A stretch of DNA of 29,369 bases from CAZPUI01 sp964415525 (lineage in GTDB: Bacteria; Acidobacteriota; Holophagae; Holophagales; Holophagaceae), in the NCBI GenBank assembly GCA_964415525.1, contig CAYQAS010000050.1, positions 1 through 29,369 of the forward strand. Reading direction: 5' to 3'. Positions 22,709 through 29,369 of this stretch are shown piece after piece. A program made the translations under genes and the position numbers. Position 1 is the first letter of the stretch; every line of letters starts with the position of its first letter. The notes below the pieces were generated by a model that worked only from the letters and a program-made list of their open reading frames with translations, made no database searches and was not told where the DNA came from.

Positions 22709-24871
22709 ATGCGTGTCTTTAGCCTGATTCCCCTCATCGCCCTGACAGCGTTCGCCCAGGATCCCTGGGCGCCGGTGCAGGAGGCTCTGCGCGATCAGCG
22801 GGCGGCAGGGCGCTTTCTGGTGGCGGGGGCGGGCATCGACCTTGGCCAGCAATGGATCCTCAAGGACGAAGTGGTGAGTGCCATCCAGGTCTCCCAGTTG
22901 GGCCAGAAGATGCTCACGGGGACCGCGAGTCAGCAGCTCAAGACTTTGCTCCAGGGCCCGGGTTGGGCGCTCTTCGCCCCGGATGGACGGAGGTTAGCGG
23001 AGGGCTCGGGCACGCCGGAGCCTGCCCGGATCCGGGAAGAGATGGCGAAAGCGGGCTGGACCTGGATTCGGGATGACCTCAAGGCCCATCTCGCTCGGCG
23101 CCCGGAGGATGGCCAAGCCTGGGTGGAGCTGGCCATCGATCTCACGCGCCAGGTCCAGCAGGGCTGGGTGTCCGGTACGGACCAGAACATCCCCATGGTC
23201 CCTGAGCGCCGCAAGGCGTTTCTGGCGGAGCTGGAAGCGGCCATGGCCGGTCTGGCCAAGGTGCCGGAGCTGGAGCAGGCCTGGCTCCAGGCGCCGCGGC
23301 AGTCGCTCGTGTTCGTGACCCTGTTCCTGGGGATGTCCGAGTTCCGAAAGGATCCCCAGGTCAAGCCTTTGCTGGACCGCATTGCAGCACCCTTCATGGA
23401 GCTGGCGAGGCGTGACCCGGAAAATGGCCGGATCTGGGACTTCTTCTTTAGCCTGCGGGTTCCGGACGAAACCACGACTTTTCGGGAATCCTTTGAGTTG
23501 ATGGAACAGTTGGGCGGCGTGCCGGGACGGCCGTGGCCTCCTCTTCGTTCCCAGAGCGATGTCCTCACTGGCCTGTTACAGGATCGCGAGGTGACGCTCC
23601 AGCGGGCGGAGCAGTGGCTGGCGGCGAATCTTGCGCCGGACCTCGCGCGGCGCCTGGGCCGAGGACATGTCCTGGATGCGCTCAAGGTATGGGGGGACCT
23701 GCGGTTCGTGGCGCTGGTCCACCTCGGTCGTGCAGAGGAAGCCCGTCGCTCCCTTGAGGACTTGCGAAGCATGGCGGGGAGCCAGTGGCCCCAGGTTGCG
23801 GAGGCATTCCGGGGCCACGTGTTCCTGAAGCCTGGCGAGTCTGGAGAGGAGCCCCTTTTAACTGCGGTGCAGCAGCAGGCCGTGCACACCCTGCTGAACC
23901 AGCCGCCGCTCCCAGACCGTCCCTTTCTGCCCCTTCAACCCCTGCGCTTGGCCATGGTGGGTCCCGCCGACCCTCTGGTCTGGGGGAAGCTCCAGGCGGA
24001 TCCCCTCATGGACCCATGGGATCCCTCCGAATTGTCCTGGAAACCGCTCACGAAGGCAGAGTCGGAGCGGCTTGCAGGGCACCGGGGCTGGGTGTTGCTG
24101 AAAGGAGAGGAACGTCTCGCCTCCGGGGGCGGTCTGCCGACGGCAGCGGCCTTGGATGTGGTGCTGAGGCAGCATGGCCGCCCGCGCCTGGAGGCTATGG
24201 ACGCCTATCTCAAGGCCCATCCTGAACGGCTGGATGCCCGCCGGGAGCGGGTGTCGCAGCTCTCGGTTCGAATGCCGCACCCGCGTTTGGAACCCAGGCT
24301 CGTGGAGGATCTGGAGGCCCTGGCGGCGAGCTTCAATGTTCCCCCGATCTCGGATGCATCCGCCTGGAAACCGACCGCGAAGCGGGTCTGTGAGCGCCTT
24401 GGGGAGCGGATCCGGCACTGGCCCTTTCACGACGAAGCATGGCAGGCCTATGTGGATTGGAGTGCTCTGGCTCCAGGGGCGACTCGTCTTGGCACCTTGC
24501 TGGAGGGCCTCGATGCGTGGCCTCGGCTGCGTGGCAATCTGCTGCCGGGGTCGCTCCCGACTGCGGTTTCCCTGGCGGTGGCCCGGAAGCTGGGGGCGGC
24601 GGGTCGTTGGGAGGAACTGCGCGGCTGGGGCGACGCCCTCTGGCGCAAGGGGCTCCAGGCCTGGCTGCGCCATTCCGCCTCCATTCCTTTGTCCGATAAA
24701 GGGTCCTCGGCCTTCGACCGGAACCTTGGGGATGTGCGCCAATTGCTGTCCTGGCATGGAAAGGCCCTTCGTCAACTGGGCAAGACCACAGAAGGGGAGA
24801 CCCTCCGGCAGGAGCTGGAGGTGCTGCGAACCGGCCTCGGCACCGCACTGTCCCAGCCACCGGTCGAGTGA
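22709..24871 (+). CDS. Exported protein of unknown function (720 residues, helical)
   Basis: I do not recognise a family. A signal peptide (MRVFSLIPLIALTAFAQDP) precedes a protein rich in Leu, Ala, Trp and Arg with many amphipathic helices, resembling a degenerate TPR or solenoid protein. An example is the stretch EDGQAWVELAIDLTRQVQQG at about residues 134-153. The N-terminal 60 residues (VLVAGAGIDLGQQW-type) could be a small beta domain. A pattern of W-E-L and A-W-x-A repeats recurs to the C-terminus. The start is set by the signal peptide. The ribosome site is poor. A thioredoxin-fold lipoprotein gene follows 25 bases after the stop on the same strand, so they may form an operon. It diverges from the Rrf2 regulator. 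Confidence 0.75.
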   Translation: MRVFSLIPLIALTAFAQDPWAPVQEALRDQRAAGRFLVAGAGIDLGQQWILKDEVVSAIQVSQLGQKMLTGTASQQLKTLLQGPGWALFAPDGRRLAEGSGTPEPARIREEMAKAGWTWIRDDLKAHLARRPEDGQAWVELAIDLTRQVQQGWVSGTDQNIPMVPERRKAFLAELEAAMAGLAKVPELEQAWLQAPRQSLVFVTLFLGMSEFRKDPQVKPLLDRIAAPFMELARRDPENGRIWDFFFSLRVPDETTTFRESFELMEQLGGVPGRPWPPLRSQSDVLTGLLQDREVTLQRAEQWLAANLAPDLARRLGRGHVLDALKVWGDLRFVALVHLGRAEEARRSLEDLRSMAGSQWPQVAEAFRGHVFLKPGESGEEPLLTAVQQQAVHTLLNQPPLPDRPFLPLQPLRLAMVGPADPLVWGKLQADPLMDPWDPSELSWKPLTKAESERLAGHRGWVLLKGEERLASGGGLPTAAALDVVLRQHGRPRLEAMDAYLKAHPERLDARRERVSQLSVRMPHPRLEPRLVEDLEALAASFNVPPISDASAWKPTAKRVCERLGERIRHWPFHDEAWQAYVDWSALAPGATRLGTLLEGLDAWPRLRGNLLPGSLPTAVSLAVARKLGAAGRWEELRGWGDALWRKGLQAWLRHSASIPLSDKGSSAFDRNLGDVRQLLSWHGKALRQLGKTTEGETLRQELEVLRTGLGTALSQPPVE

Positions 24872-24896
24872 ATTACCCTGTTCTTGAGGAGGTCCT

Positions 24897-25481
24897 GTGC
24901 GAACGTCCCTCTCCTGTCTTGGCGCCCTGCTCCTCCTTGCGGGTTGCCAGACCCCGAAGGTATCCATGAAGCCGACCTACACCCTCCTTCCTCCCGAAAC
25001 CTCCGGCGGGCTCCCACGGGATTCCAAGGACCATCAACCGGTGCTCATGGGGGCCACGGATCGCGCCGCCCTGCTGGCGCACCGCGAGATCATTCGTACC
25101 AACACCGCCAAGATCACGCTCCTGCCAGAGTGGACCCGCCGTTGGGTGGGCATCGACACTCCGGTGGCGCTGGTGGTGGGTTTCGGCTCCTGGTGCGGGG
25201 ACTCTCACCGCGAGCTGCCGGACCTTCTGGCGCTCATGGCAACGCCGAATCCCTTCCTGAAGGTCCACTTTGTGGGCGTCTACCGGGACAAGCAGGTGCC
25301 CGTGGGCGCCTGGCCGACGGACCTTCCGGTGCAGCCGGTGCTCAAGGTGCCCACGATCTGGTGCTACGCCCTGCAGCCGGGCGGCGGATGGACCCTGACG
25401 GGCAGCATCGTGGAGAACCCGCCGATCAAGGGCCAGCGCATGGCGGAGGGCATCCTCGACCTGTTGGAGAAGGCGCGATGA
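24897..25481 (+). CDS. Thioredoxin-fold lipoprotein
   Basis: This 194-residue protein has a lipoprotein signal (MRTSLSCLGALLLLAGC, lipobox LAGC, lipidated C17), so it is anchored in the envelope. The mature part contains VALVVGFGSWCGDSHRELPDLL, a thioredoxin-like active-site region with a single redox Cys (WCGDS) instead of CxxC, as in the Thioredoxin_9 type group. A KVPTIW cis-Pro segment follows. A disulfide reductase role is thus uncertain. A one-Cys or binding role is possible. Translation begins at GTG with a very good GAGGAGG site (24886-24892). Its TGA overlaps the ATG of a 21-codon reading frame. It lies 25 bases behind the unrecognised 720-residue protein gene. Confidence 0.8.
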   Translation: MRTSLSCLGALLLLAGCQTPKVSMKPTYTLLPPETSGGLPRDSKDHQPVLMGATDRAALLAHREIIRTNTAKITLLPEWTRRWVGIDTPVALVVGFGSWCGDSHRELPDLLALMATPNPFLKVHFVGVYRDKQVPVGAWPTDLPVQPVLKVPTIWCYALQPGGGWTLTGSIVENPPIKGQRMAEGILDLLEKAR

Positions 25482-25543
25482 GTGAGGAGGCCAACCGCTT
25501 CCGCTGCCCCGCCTGCTTTTCCGATCCATCTTCAAGCTGCTGA
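25478..25543 (+). CDS. Coupled 21-residue mini-ORF with CxxC (small protein or remnant)
   Basis: The ATG overlaps the stop of the lipoprotein gene (ATGA). The 21 codons encode MSEEANRFRCPACF followed by DPSSSC. The start looks like the first half of a zinc-ribbon protein (RCPxC), and the frame stops where a second CxxC would be expected, so it may be a true Cys-rich small protein or the beginning of a truncated gene. It has no ribosome site of its own beyond the coupling. Confidence 0.35.
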   Translation: MSEEANRFRCPACFSDPSSSC

Positions 25544-25563
25544 GCTGATTCGGAATGAAAGCA

Positions 25564-25583
25564 GCCCAGCCGCCCGGTTGGGT
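25564..25583. terminator. Small hairpin between convergent genes
   Basis: CCCAGCC (25565-25571) pairs with GGTTGGG (25576-25582), with one G-U pair, around a four-base loop. It sits at the stop of moaE and 20 bases past the mini-ORF, where a bidirectional terminator would be expected. There is no T-run, so strength is doubtful. Confidence 0.4.
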
Positions 25584-26014
25584 CAGCCCTCGCGCTTCTC
25601 CCCTTCCACCCAGGCCTCGCTGCCTGTCGTGTAGGCCTCGCGCTTCCAGATGGGCACGCGGCGCTTGATCTCGTCCATGATCCACAGTGCCGCCTCGAAG
25701 GCCTCGCGGCGGTGAGGGCTGGCGGTGACGACGACGACGGCGGCTTCGGTGAGCGGTACGACCCCCAGACGGTGATGGACGAGGCAGGCTTCGAGCCCGA
25801 AGCGCGCCATGGCCTCGGTGCGGACCTCCGCAAGCTGCGCGACGGCCATGGGGGTGAAGGCCTCGTAGGCCAGCTGCTCCACGCTGCGCCCGTCGTGGTG
25901 GTCCCTGGCGCAGCCTTCGAAGACCACCACCGCACCGGCCCGGGGCAAGCGAGCGGCTTCGCGCAGGGCGACGGGATCGAGGCGCTCGGACTGGAGGTGG
26001 ACGGCGGGGATCAT
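25583..26014 (-). CDS. moaE: Molybdopterin synthase catalytic subunit
   Basis: This 143-residue cytoplasmic enzyme subunit transfers sulfur from MoaD thiocarboxylate to cyclic pyranopterin monophosphate. AGAVVVFEGCARDHHDGR (26-43) matches the family core. The active-site lysines are K117 and K124 in DEIKRRVPIWKRE, with the same 7-residue spacing as K119 and K126 of E. coli MoaE. YEAF (50-53) and the HRR segment (101-103) also fit. The start at 26014 is supported by GGAG 5 bases upstream on the minus strand and by length (about 140-150 is usual). No moaD or other moa gene is adjacent, so its partner must be coded elsewhere. It diverges from the TonB receptor. Confidence 0.95.
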   Translation of the reverse strand: MIPAVHLQSERLDPVALREAARLPRAGAVVVFEGCARDHHDGRSVEQLAYEAFTPMAVAQLAEVRTEAMARFGLEACLVHHRLGVVPLTEAAVVVVTASPHRREAFEAALWIMDEIKRRVPIWKREAYTTGSEAWVEGEKREG

Positions 26015-26047
26015 CGGGACTCCGGAGTATTTCATTTTGCCGGTGGA

Positions 26048-26061
26048 TTCGTTTTGACGAA
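26048..26061. promoter_or_regulatory. Short inverted repeat in the moaE/TonB-receptor divergent promoter region
   Basis: TTCGT (26048-26052) and ACGAA (26057-26061) flank TTTG in the AT-rich 170-base gap between the divergent genes. It may be an operator half-site pair. I could not assign a convincing -10/-35 pair to either gene. Confidence 0.2.
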
Positions 26062-26184
26062 ACTGACATTCAGGTGTTAAGCGCCGCATTGGCAAGAGAT
26101 GCCGTATTTTTCTGATCATCATTGTGCTCTCCGTCACCGATAAGGCCCTACCGACACGCGGTCCTGTCCGCACGGGAGGTGGCT

Positions 26185-28212
26185 ATGACGCGCTTGCATC
26201 CTCGGCTCCTGCTCCCCATCGCGCTGTTGCTCGCCGCTGGTGGCCCCCTCCTGGCGCAGCAGCCCAAGGCTGCCAGCCTGGAGGACGAGCTCCTGGCCCT
26301 TCTCAATTCCGAAGTGACCGTGGCGGGAAAGAAATCCCAGAAGATCAGTGACGCCCCCGCCATCCTTTCGGTGCTGACGGCGGATGACCTGGAACGCATG
26401 GGTGTCACTAACCTCTACGACGCCCTGAGCCTGATTCCCGGCATCCATCTGACGGAGACCAGCTACGGTTTCACCGCCGTGGCGTTCCGGGGCAACCTGC
26501 CCACCCACTACAACAACAAGGCCCTGCTGGTGATCAACAATCACCCCGCCTACGACACCGCCGTGGGGAGCTTCTATCTGGAGCAGATCCCCATCGCCAT
26601 GGTGCAGCGCATCGAGGTGCTGCGCGGGCCCGGCTCCACGCTCTACGGCACCAACGCCTTCACGGGTGTCATCAAGGTTGTGACCAAGGGGGCGGCAGAA
26701 GTGGGTTCCGGCAGCGCCAGCGTGCGCGGGGGCAGCTTTGGCAACCAGGGGCTGGCAGTCACCGCGGGTTGGAGCGGAAGCCGGGTGAAGGTGGCGGCGG
26801 GTGCGTCCTACATGGGTTCCGGCGGCTATCCCTACAAGGTGGTGAAGGACGAGAACGGCCGCAGCGGGGTGATCGACTACCGCAACAACGTGAACAACGC
26901 CTACGTCACCGTGGATGCGAGCGGTTACGTGACGAACCTCTCCTTCTGGCAGCAGCGGAAGGACAAGTTCGGGCTCATCCCCACGCTCGTGAGCGGTGGG
27001 CGGCGTTTCCAGGAAGGCATGGCCCTGGACCTTTCCAAGTCGTGGACATTGACGGAGGTCTGGGCGCTCTCATTTACCGGCTACATGGACCAGCTCGAGA
27101 AGCGCGAGGACATCGCCTGGTACCCGCCGGCCTGGGCTCAGCAGCAGGCGGGCGTGGGAGGGCCCGAGCGGCAGTCCAACAAGAACAGTAAGTTCGGGGG
27201 CGACCTCCAGTTCACCTGGACCGCGAATGCCGAGTGGCGGCTGATCGGTGGTGTCTTCGTGGAGAAGCAGCACACCGATCCTTACCCATTCAAGAGCGCC
27301 ATCACCGGGCAGTTCACGGCATTCAAGACCAGTGCCTACCTGGACGCCCACGATGCCCAGGACAGCGGCGGCTACCTCCAGGTGGATGGGCGTCCTTTGG
27401 AAAAACTGGGGGTCATGGCGGGGGTGCGGTTGAACCGAAACGATGTGTACGGCTCCAAATCCACGCCCAGCGCGGGGCTGGTCTTCAATGCCACCAGTCG
27501 GCTGACCTTCAAACTCCTGTATGGCGAGGCCTTCCGGAGCCCCAACTTCTTCGAGAAATACGTCGCCACGATGAACGTCCTCTATGGAGACGAGAAACTG
27601 CAACCGGAAAAGGTGAAGTCTCTCGAATTCGGCATGGATTGGTTCATTACGCCCACCAACAGCCTGCGCATCAACGGATTCCGCACAGACTCTGCGGACC
27701 TCATCGCCCGGGCAGGTCTCGTTCCAATTGGGCAGCTGGGCAATACCAGGCCCACGCCGCAGTACGCGAATGCCGCCGGCCAGAAGTTCGAAGGCCTGGA
27801 GGTGGAGAACCGCGGCTCCCTGGCGACCTCGCTCTTCTATTTCGTGAATGCGAGTCTTTTGAAGGGAACCGAGAAGAAGGACGGCAGCGACGTGCAGTAC
27901 ATCCCCAAGGTGCTGGCCAATATTGGCCTCACGGGGCACTTCGGGCCCTCCTTCAAGGTCTCGGCCTACGTACAGCATGTGGGCGCTAAGGAAGGCACCC
28001 TCGCCACCGGCGTGCGGAATGAGGTGGCCTCGTACCGTCTGCTGCACCTGAACGCGGAGTACTGGCCTACGCCTGCTCTGAAGCTGGGGCTGGCGGTGCG
28101 CAACGCCGCGGATGCCACCTGGGTCTACCCCGAATACATTCGCCGCATCGCTGCCACGACACCCGGCGGGCCAGACCGTTCGGTGATCGGGAGCCTCACC
28201 TACCACTTCTGA
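26185..28212 (+). CDS. TonB-dependent outer-membrane receptor
   Basis: This 675-residue protein has a signal peptide (MTRLHPRLLLPIALLLAAGGPLLA), then a segment with EVTVAGKK that may include the TonB box. A plug domain follows (about 50-165): SDAPAILSVLTADDLERMG, LYDALSLIPGIHL, VAFRGN, and VQRIEVLRGPGSTLYGTNAFTGVIKVVTK are textbook motifs. The remaining about 500 residues are a beta-barrel ending in aromatic YHF. The substrate cannot be told from sequence. The short loops and the plug resemble colicin I/vitamin B12/haem-type receptors. The start at 26185 is chosen for the GGGAGGT site and the signal peptide over an in-frame ATG at 26122. It is monocistronic with a strong terminator, and would be energised by an ExbB/ExbD/TonB system such as that at the window's start. 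Confidence 0.93.
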   Translation: MTRLHPRLLLPIALLLAAGGPLLAQQPKAASLEDELLALLNSEVTVAGKKSQKISDAPAILSVLTADDLERMGVTNLYDALSLIPGIHLTETSYGFTAVAFRGNLPTHYNNKALLVINNHPAYDTAVGSFYLEQIPIAMVQRIEVLRGPGSTLYGTNAFTGVIKVVTKGAAEVGSGSASVRGGSFGNQGLAVTAGWSGSRVKVAAGASYMGSGGYPYKVVKDENGRSGVIDYRNNVNNAYVTVDASGYVTNLSFWQQRKDKFGLIPTLVSGGRRFQEGMALDLSKSWTLTEVWALSFTGYMDQLEKREDIAWYPPAWAQQQAGVGGPERQSNKNSKFGGDLQFTWTANAEWRLIGGVFVEKQHTDPYPFKSAITGQFTAFKTSAYLDAHDAQDSGGYLQVDGRPLEKLGVMAGVRLNRNDVYGSKSTPSAGLVFNATSRLTFKLLYGEAFRSPNFFEKYVATMNVLYGDEKLQPEKVKSLEFGMDWFITPTNSLRINGFRTDSADLIARAGLVPIGQLGNTRPTPQYANAAGQKFEGLEVENRGSLATSLFYFVNASLLKGTEKKDGSDVQYIPKVLANIGLTGHFGPSFKVSAYVQHVGAKEGTLATGVRNEVASYRLLHLNAEYWPTPALKLGLAVRNAADATWVYPEYIRRIAATTPGGPDRSVIGSLTYHF

Positions 28213-28233
28213 ACCTCCGCATGGCAAGCAGGG

Positions 28234-28266
28234 AACCGCCCGTGATTTGCGGGCGGTTGTCTTTTC
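28234..28266 (+). terminator. Rho-independent terminator of the TonB receptor gene
   Basis: A perfect 9-bp stem (AACCGCCCG, 28234-28242, with CGGGCGGTT, 28250-28258) and a TGATTTG loop are followed by GTCTTTTC. It begins 22 bases after the stop codon. This is the most canonical terminator in the window. The 196 bases between it and the fumarase start show no gene and no promoter that I can defend. Confidence 0.85.
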
Positions 28267-28462
28267 ATGGGCAGGGGTTCTCGGGATCATTGGCCGAGTC
28301 CGCGGAGATGGGAACCCAGGGTCCCTAGCCGACTCCACTTGGAGATCCCGAAGATCGGCATGGTGGGAGGGGGCGTGAGGCCCCTGATCGCGGCGTTGCC
28401 CCGTCTGGCTCCCTCGATTCCCTGGGGAGTAGGATGGTCGAACACTGTCTGGAGGCCGTCCC

Positions 28463-29369
28463 ATGTCCGACTGCGCGCTGCCCGTGCTTCAACCTGTGGA
28501 GAGCCGATCCGTTCTGCCTGAGGGCTGGCGAGCCGAGGTTTCGAAGCCCCTGGAGATGGACCTTGGACCCGCCCTGCTGGAGCTGATCCGGCGAGCTGCC
28601 ACTCGGCTGCCGGACGATGTGGTGAAGGCCCTGGTGGACCGCCGGAATGCCGAAGTTCCCGGCAGCCGCGCCGCCAATACCCTGGACACCATGATCCGCA
28701 ACGTGACCCTGGCAGATGAAGGCCAGGCGCCCCTCTGCCAGGACACGGGCACGGTGATCTTCTGGGTGCGCCACCCCTTCGGCGTGAGTCAGCGCAAGGT
28801 GAAGGCCCAGATTCGGGCCGCGGTCATGGAGGCCACGAAGCGCAGCTGGCTGCGGCCGAACTGTGTGGCGGCGCTGAGCGGAAAGAACCCCGGCAACAAC
28901 ATGGATCCCTTCGGCGAGTCCCACCCGGTGGTGCATTTCGAAGAGTGGGAGCACCCGCACATCGAGGTCTCCATGATGCCCAAGGGCGGCGGCCGCGAGA
29001 ACGTTGGTGCGCAGTACCGCTTTCCGGACGTGGCCCCCGGTGCGGGGCGTGACATCCAGGGCGTGCGCCGCTGCATCATCGATGCGGTGGTGAAGGCCCA
29101 GGGGCAGGGCTGTTCTCCGGGCATCCTCGGCGTCGTCATCGGCGGGGATCGGGTGGTGGGCTATGAGCACACGAAGGAACTGCTGCTCCAGAAGCTCGGT
29201 ACCCGCAATGCGAACCCTGAACTGGCGGATTTCGAAGTGAAGCTCACCGAGCAGATGAACAGCCACGGCCTCGGCCCCATGGGCTATGGCGGTGGCACGA
29301 CGGCTCGCGACGCCTTCGTGGAGGACGCTCGGCGCCCTCCCGCCAGGCTCTACGCGAGCCACAGCTACC
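28463..29369 (+). CDS. fumA: Class I (Fe-S) fumarate hydratase, N-terminal part (runs off the window)
   Basis: The frame is open from 28463 to the window end (302 codons). It encodes the alpha domain of the [4Fe-4S] hydro-lyase family that interconverts fumarate and malate. LCQDTGTVIFWV carries one cluster Cys, and GQGCSPGILGVVIGGDR a second. KGGGRENVG, GPMGYGGGTTARDAF and RLYASHSY are class I fumarase motifs. The SD GGAGG (28451-28455) lies 7 bases before the ATG. The third cluster Cys is expected beyond the window, in the beta domain or in a following gene. Class I L-tartrate dehydratase is related, but the motifs fit fumarase better. The window does not show whether alpha and beta parts are fused. 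Confidence 0.88.
   Translation, partial: MSDCALPVLQPVESRSVLPEGWRAEVSKPLEMDLGPALLELIRRAATRLPDDVVKALVDRRNAEVPGSRAANTLDTMIRNVTLADEGQAPLCQDTGTVIFWVRHPFGVSQRKVKAQIRAAVMEATKRSWLRPNCVAALSGKNPGNNMDPFGESHPVVHFEEWEHPHIEVSMMPKGGGRENVGAQYRFPDVAPGAGRDIQGVRRCIIDAVVKAQGQGCSPGILGVVIGGDRVVGYEHTKELLLQKLGTRNANPELADFEVKLTEQMNSHGLGPMGYGGGTTARDAFVEDARRPPARLYASHSY

Noticed and set aside
26015..26184. TTGACG...TTAAGC (about 26055-26083) as a promoter for the TonB receptor gene.
   Set aside because: The -35 and spacing are good, but the -10 matches the consensus at only two positions.

Overview
This is a high-GC bacterial chromosome segment with compact gene packing, Shine-Dalgarno-led starts (several GTG) and Sec signal peptides ending in motifs such as LSA-Q or LLA-QQ. 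The gene mix (an ExbB-ExbD-ExbD set, a secreted tricorn protease, a KamA-type aminomutase, an M56/BlaI pair, LytS/LytTR and class I fumarase) suggests an acidobacterium of the Holophaga/Geothrix type. That is an inference from gene style; no rRNA or marker phylogeny is available here. No IS element, phage gene, CRISPR array, tRNA or rRNA was seen.

Layout. Positions 1-1193 hold the tail of an ExbB/TolQ-like gene, two exbD/tolR paralogues and a hairpin terminator. purD follows (1235-2539). It converges on a minus-strand cluster of three tightly spaced genes: an exported PQQ-type beta-propeller, a LytS-type histidine kinase and a LytTR response regulator. A lysine 2,3-aminomutase-like radical SAM gene (6030-7406) has a strong terminator. 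The next gene (7814-10735) encodes a 973-residue exported protein. I read it as a bacterial relative of the animal large lipid transfer proteins (vitellogenin/apoB/MTP fold) with an F5/8 type C (discoidin) domain inserted into its N-terminal beta region. This is the most notable gene in the window.

Positions 10886-12777 carry a BlaI-type repressor and an M56 (BlaR1-like) membrane peptidase, translationally coupled. A gene-free stretch of about 920 bases follows (12778-13700). It holds a structured element: 27-base imperfect inverted repeats around two hairpins, part of which recurs at 16774-16865 with compensatory base changes. An RlmI-type rRNA methyltransferase, a subtilase that overlaps it tail to tail, a HEPN-like small protein and a 1090-residue secreted tricorn-type protease fill 13701-20154.

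Positions 20310-22572 hold a 2-hydroxyacid dehydrogenase-fold protein lacking its usual catalytic Arg and His, a TtcA-type tRNA thiolase and an Rrf2 regulator with an unusual C-terminal Cys cluster. The last part contains an unrecognised 720-residue exported protein, a thioredoxin-fold lipoprotein with a coupled 21-codon CxxC mini-ORF, MoaE, a TonB-dependent receptor with a classic terminator, and the start of a class I fumarase that runs off the window.

Many products are envelope or periplasmic proteins: ExbD, propeller plus sensor kinase, LLTP-like protein, M56 peptidase, subtilase, tricorn, lipoprotein and TonB receptor. The ExbB/D set could energise TonB-dependent uptake such as that of the receptor at 26185, but they are 25 kb apart and no direct link is visible.
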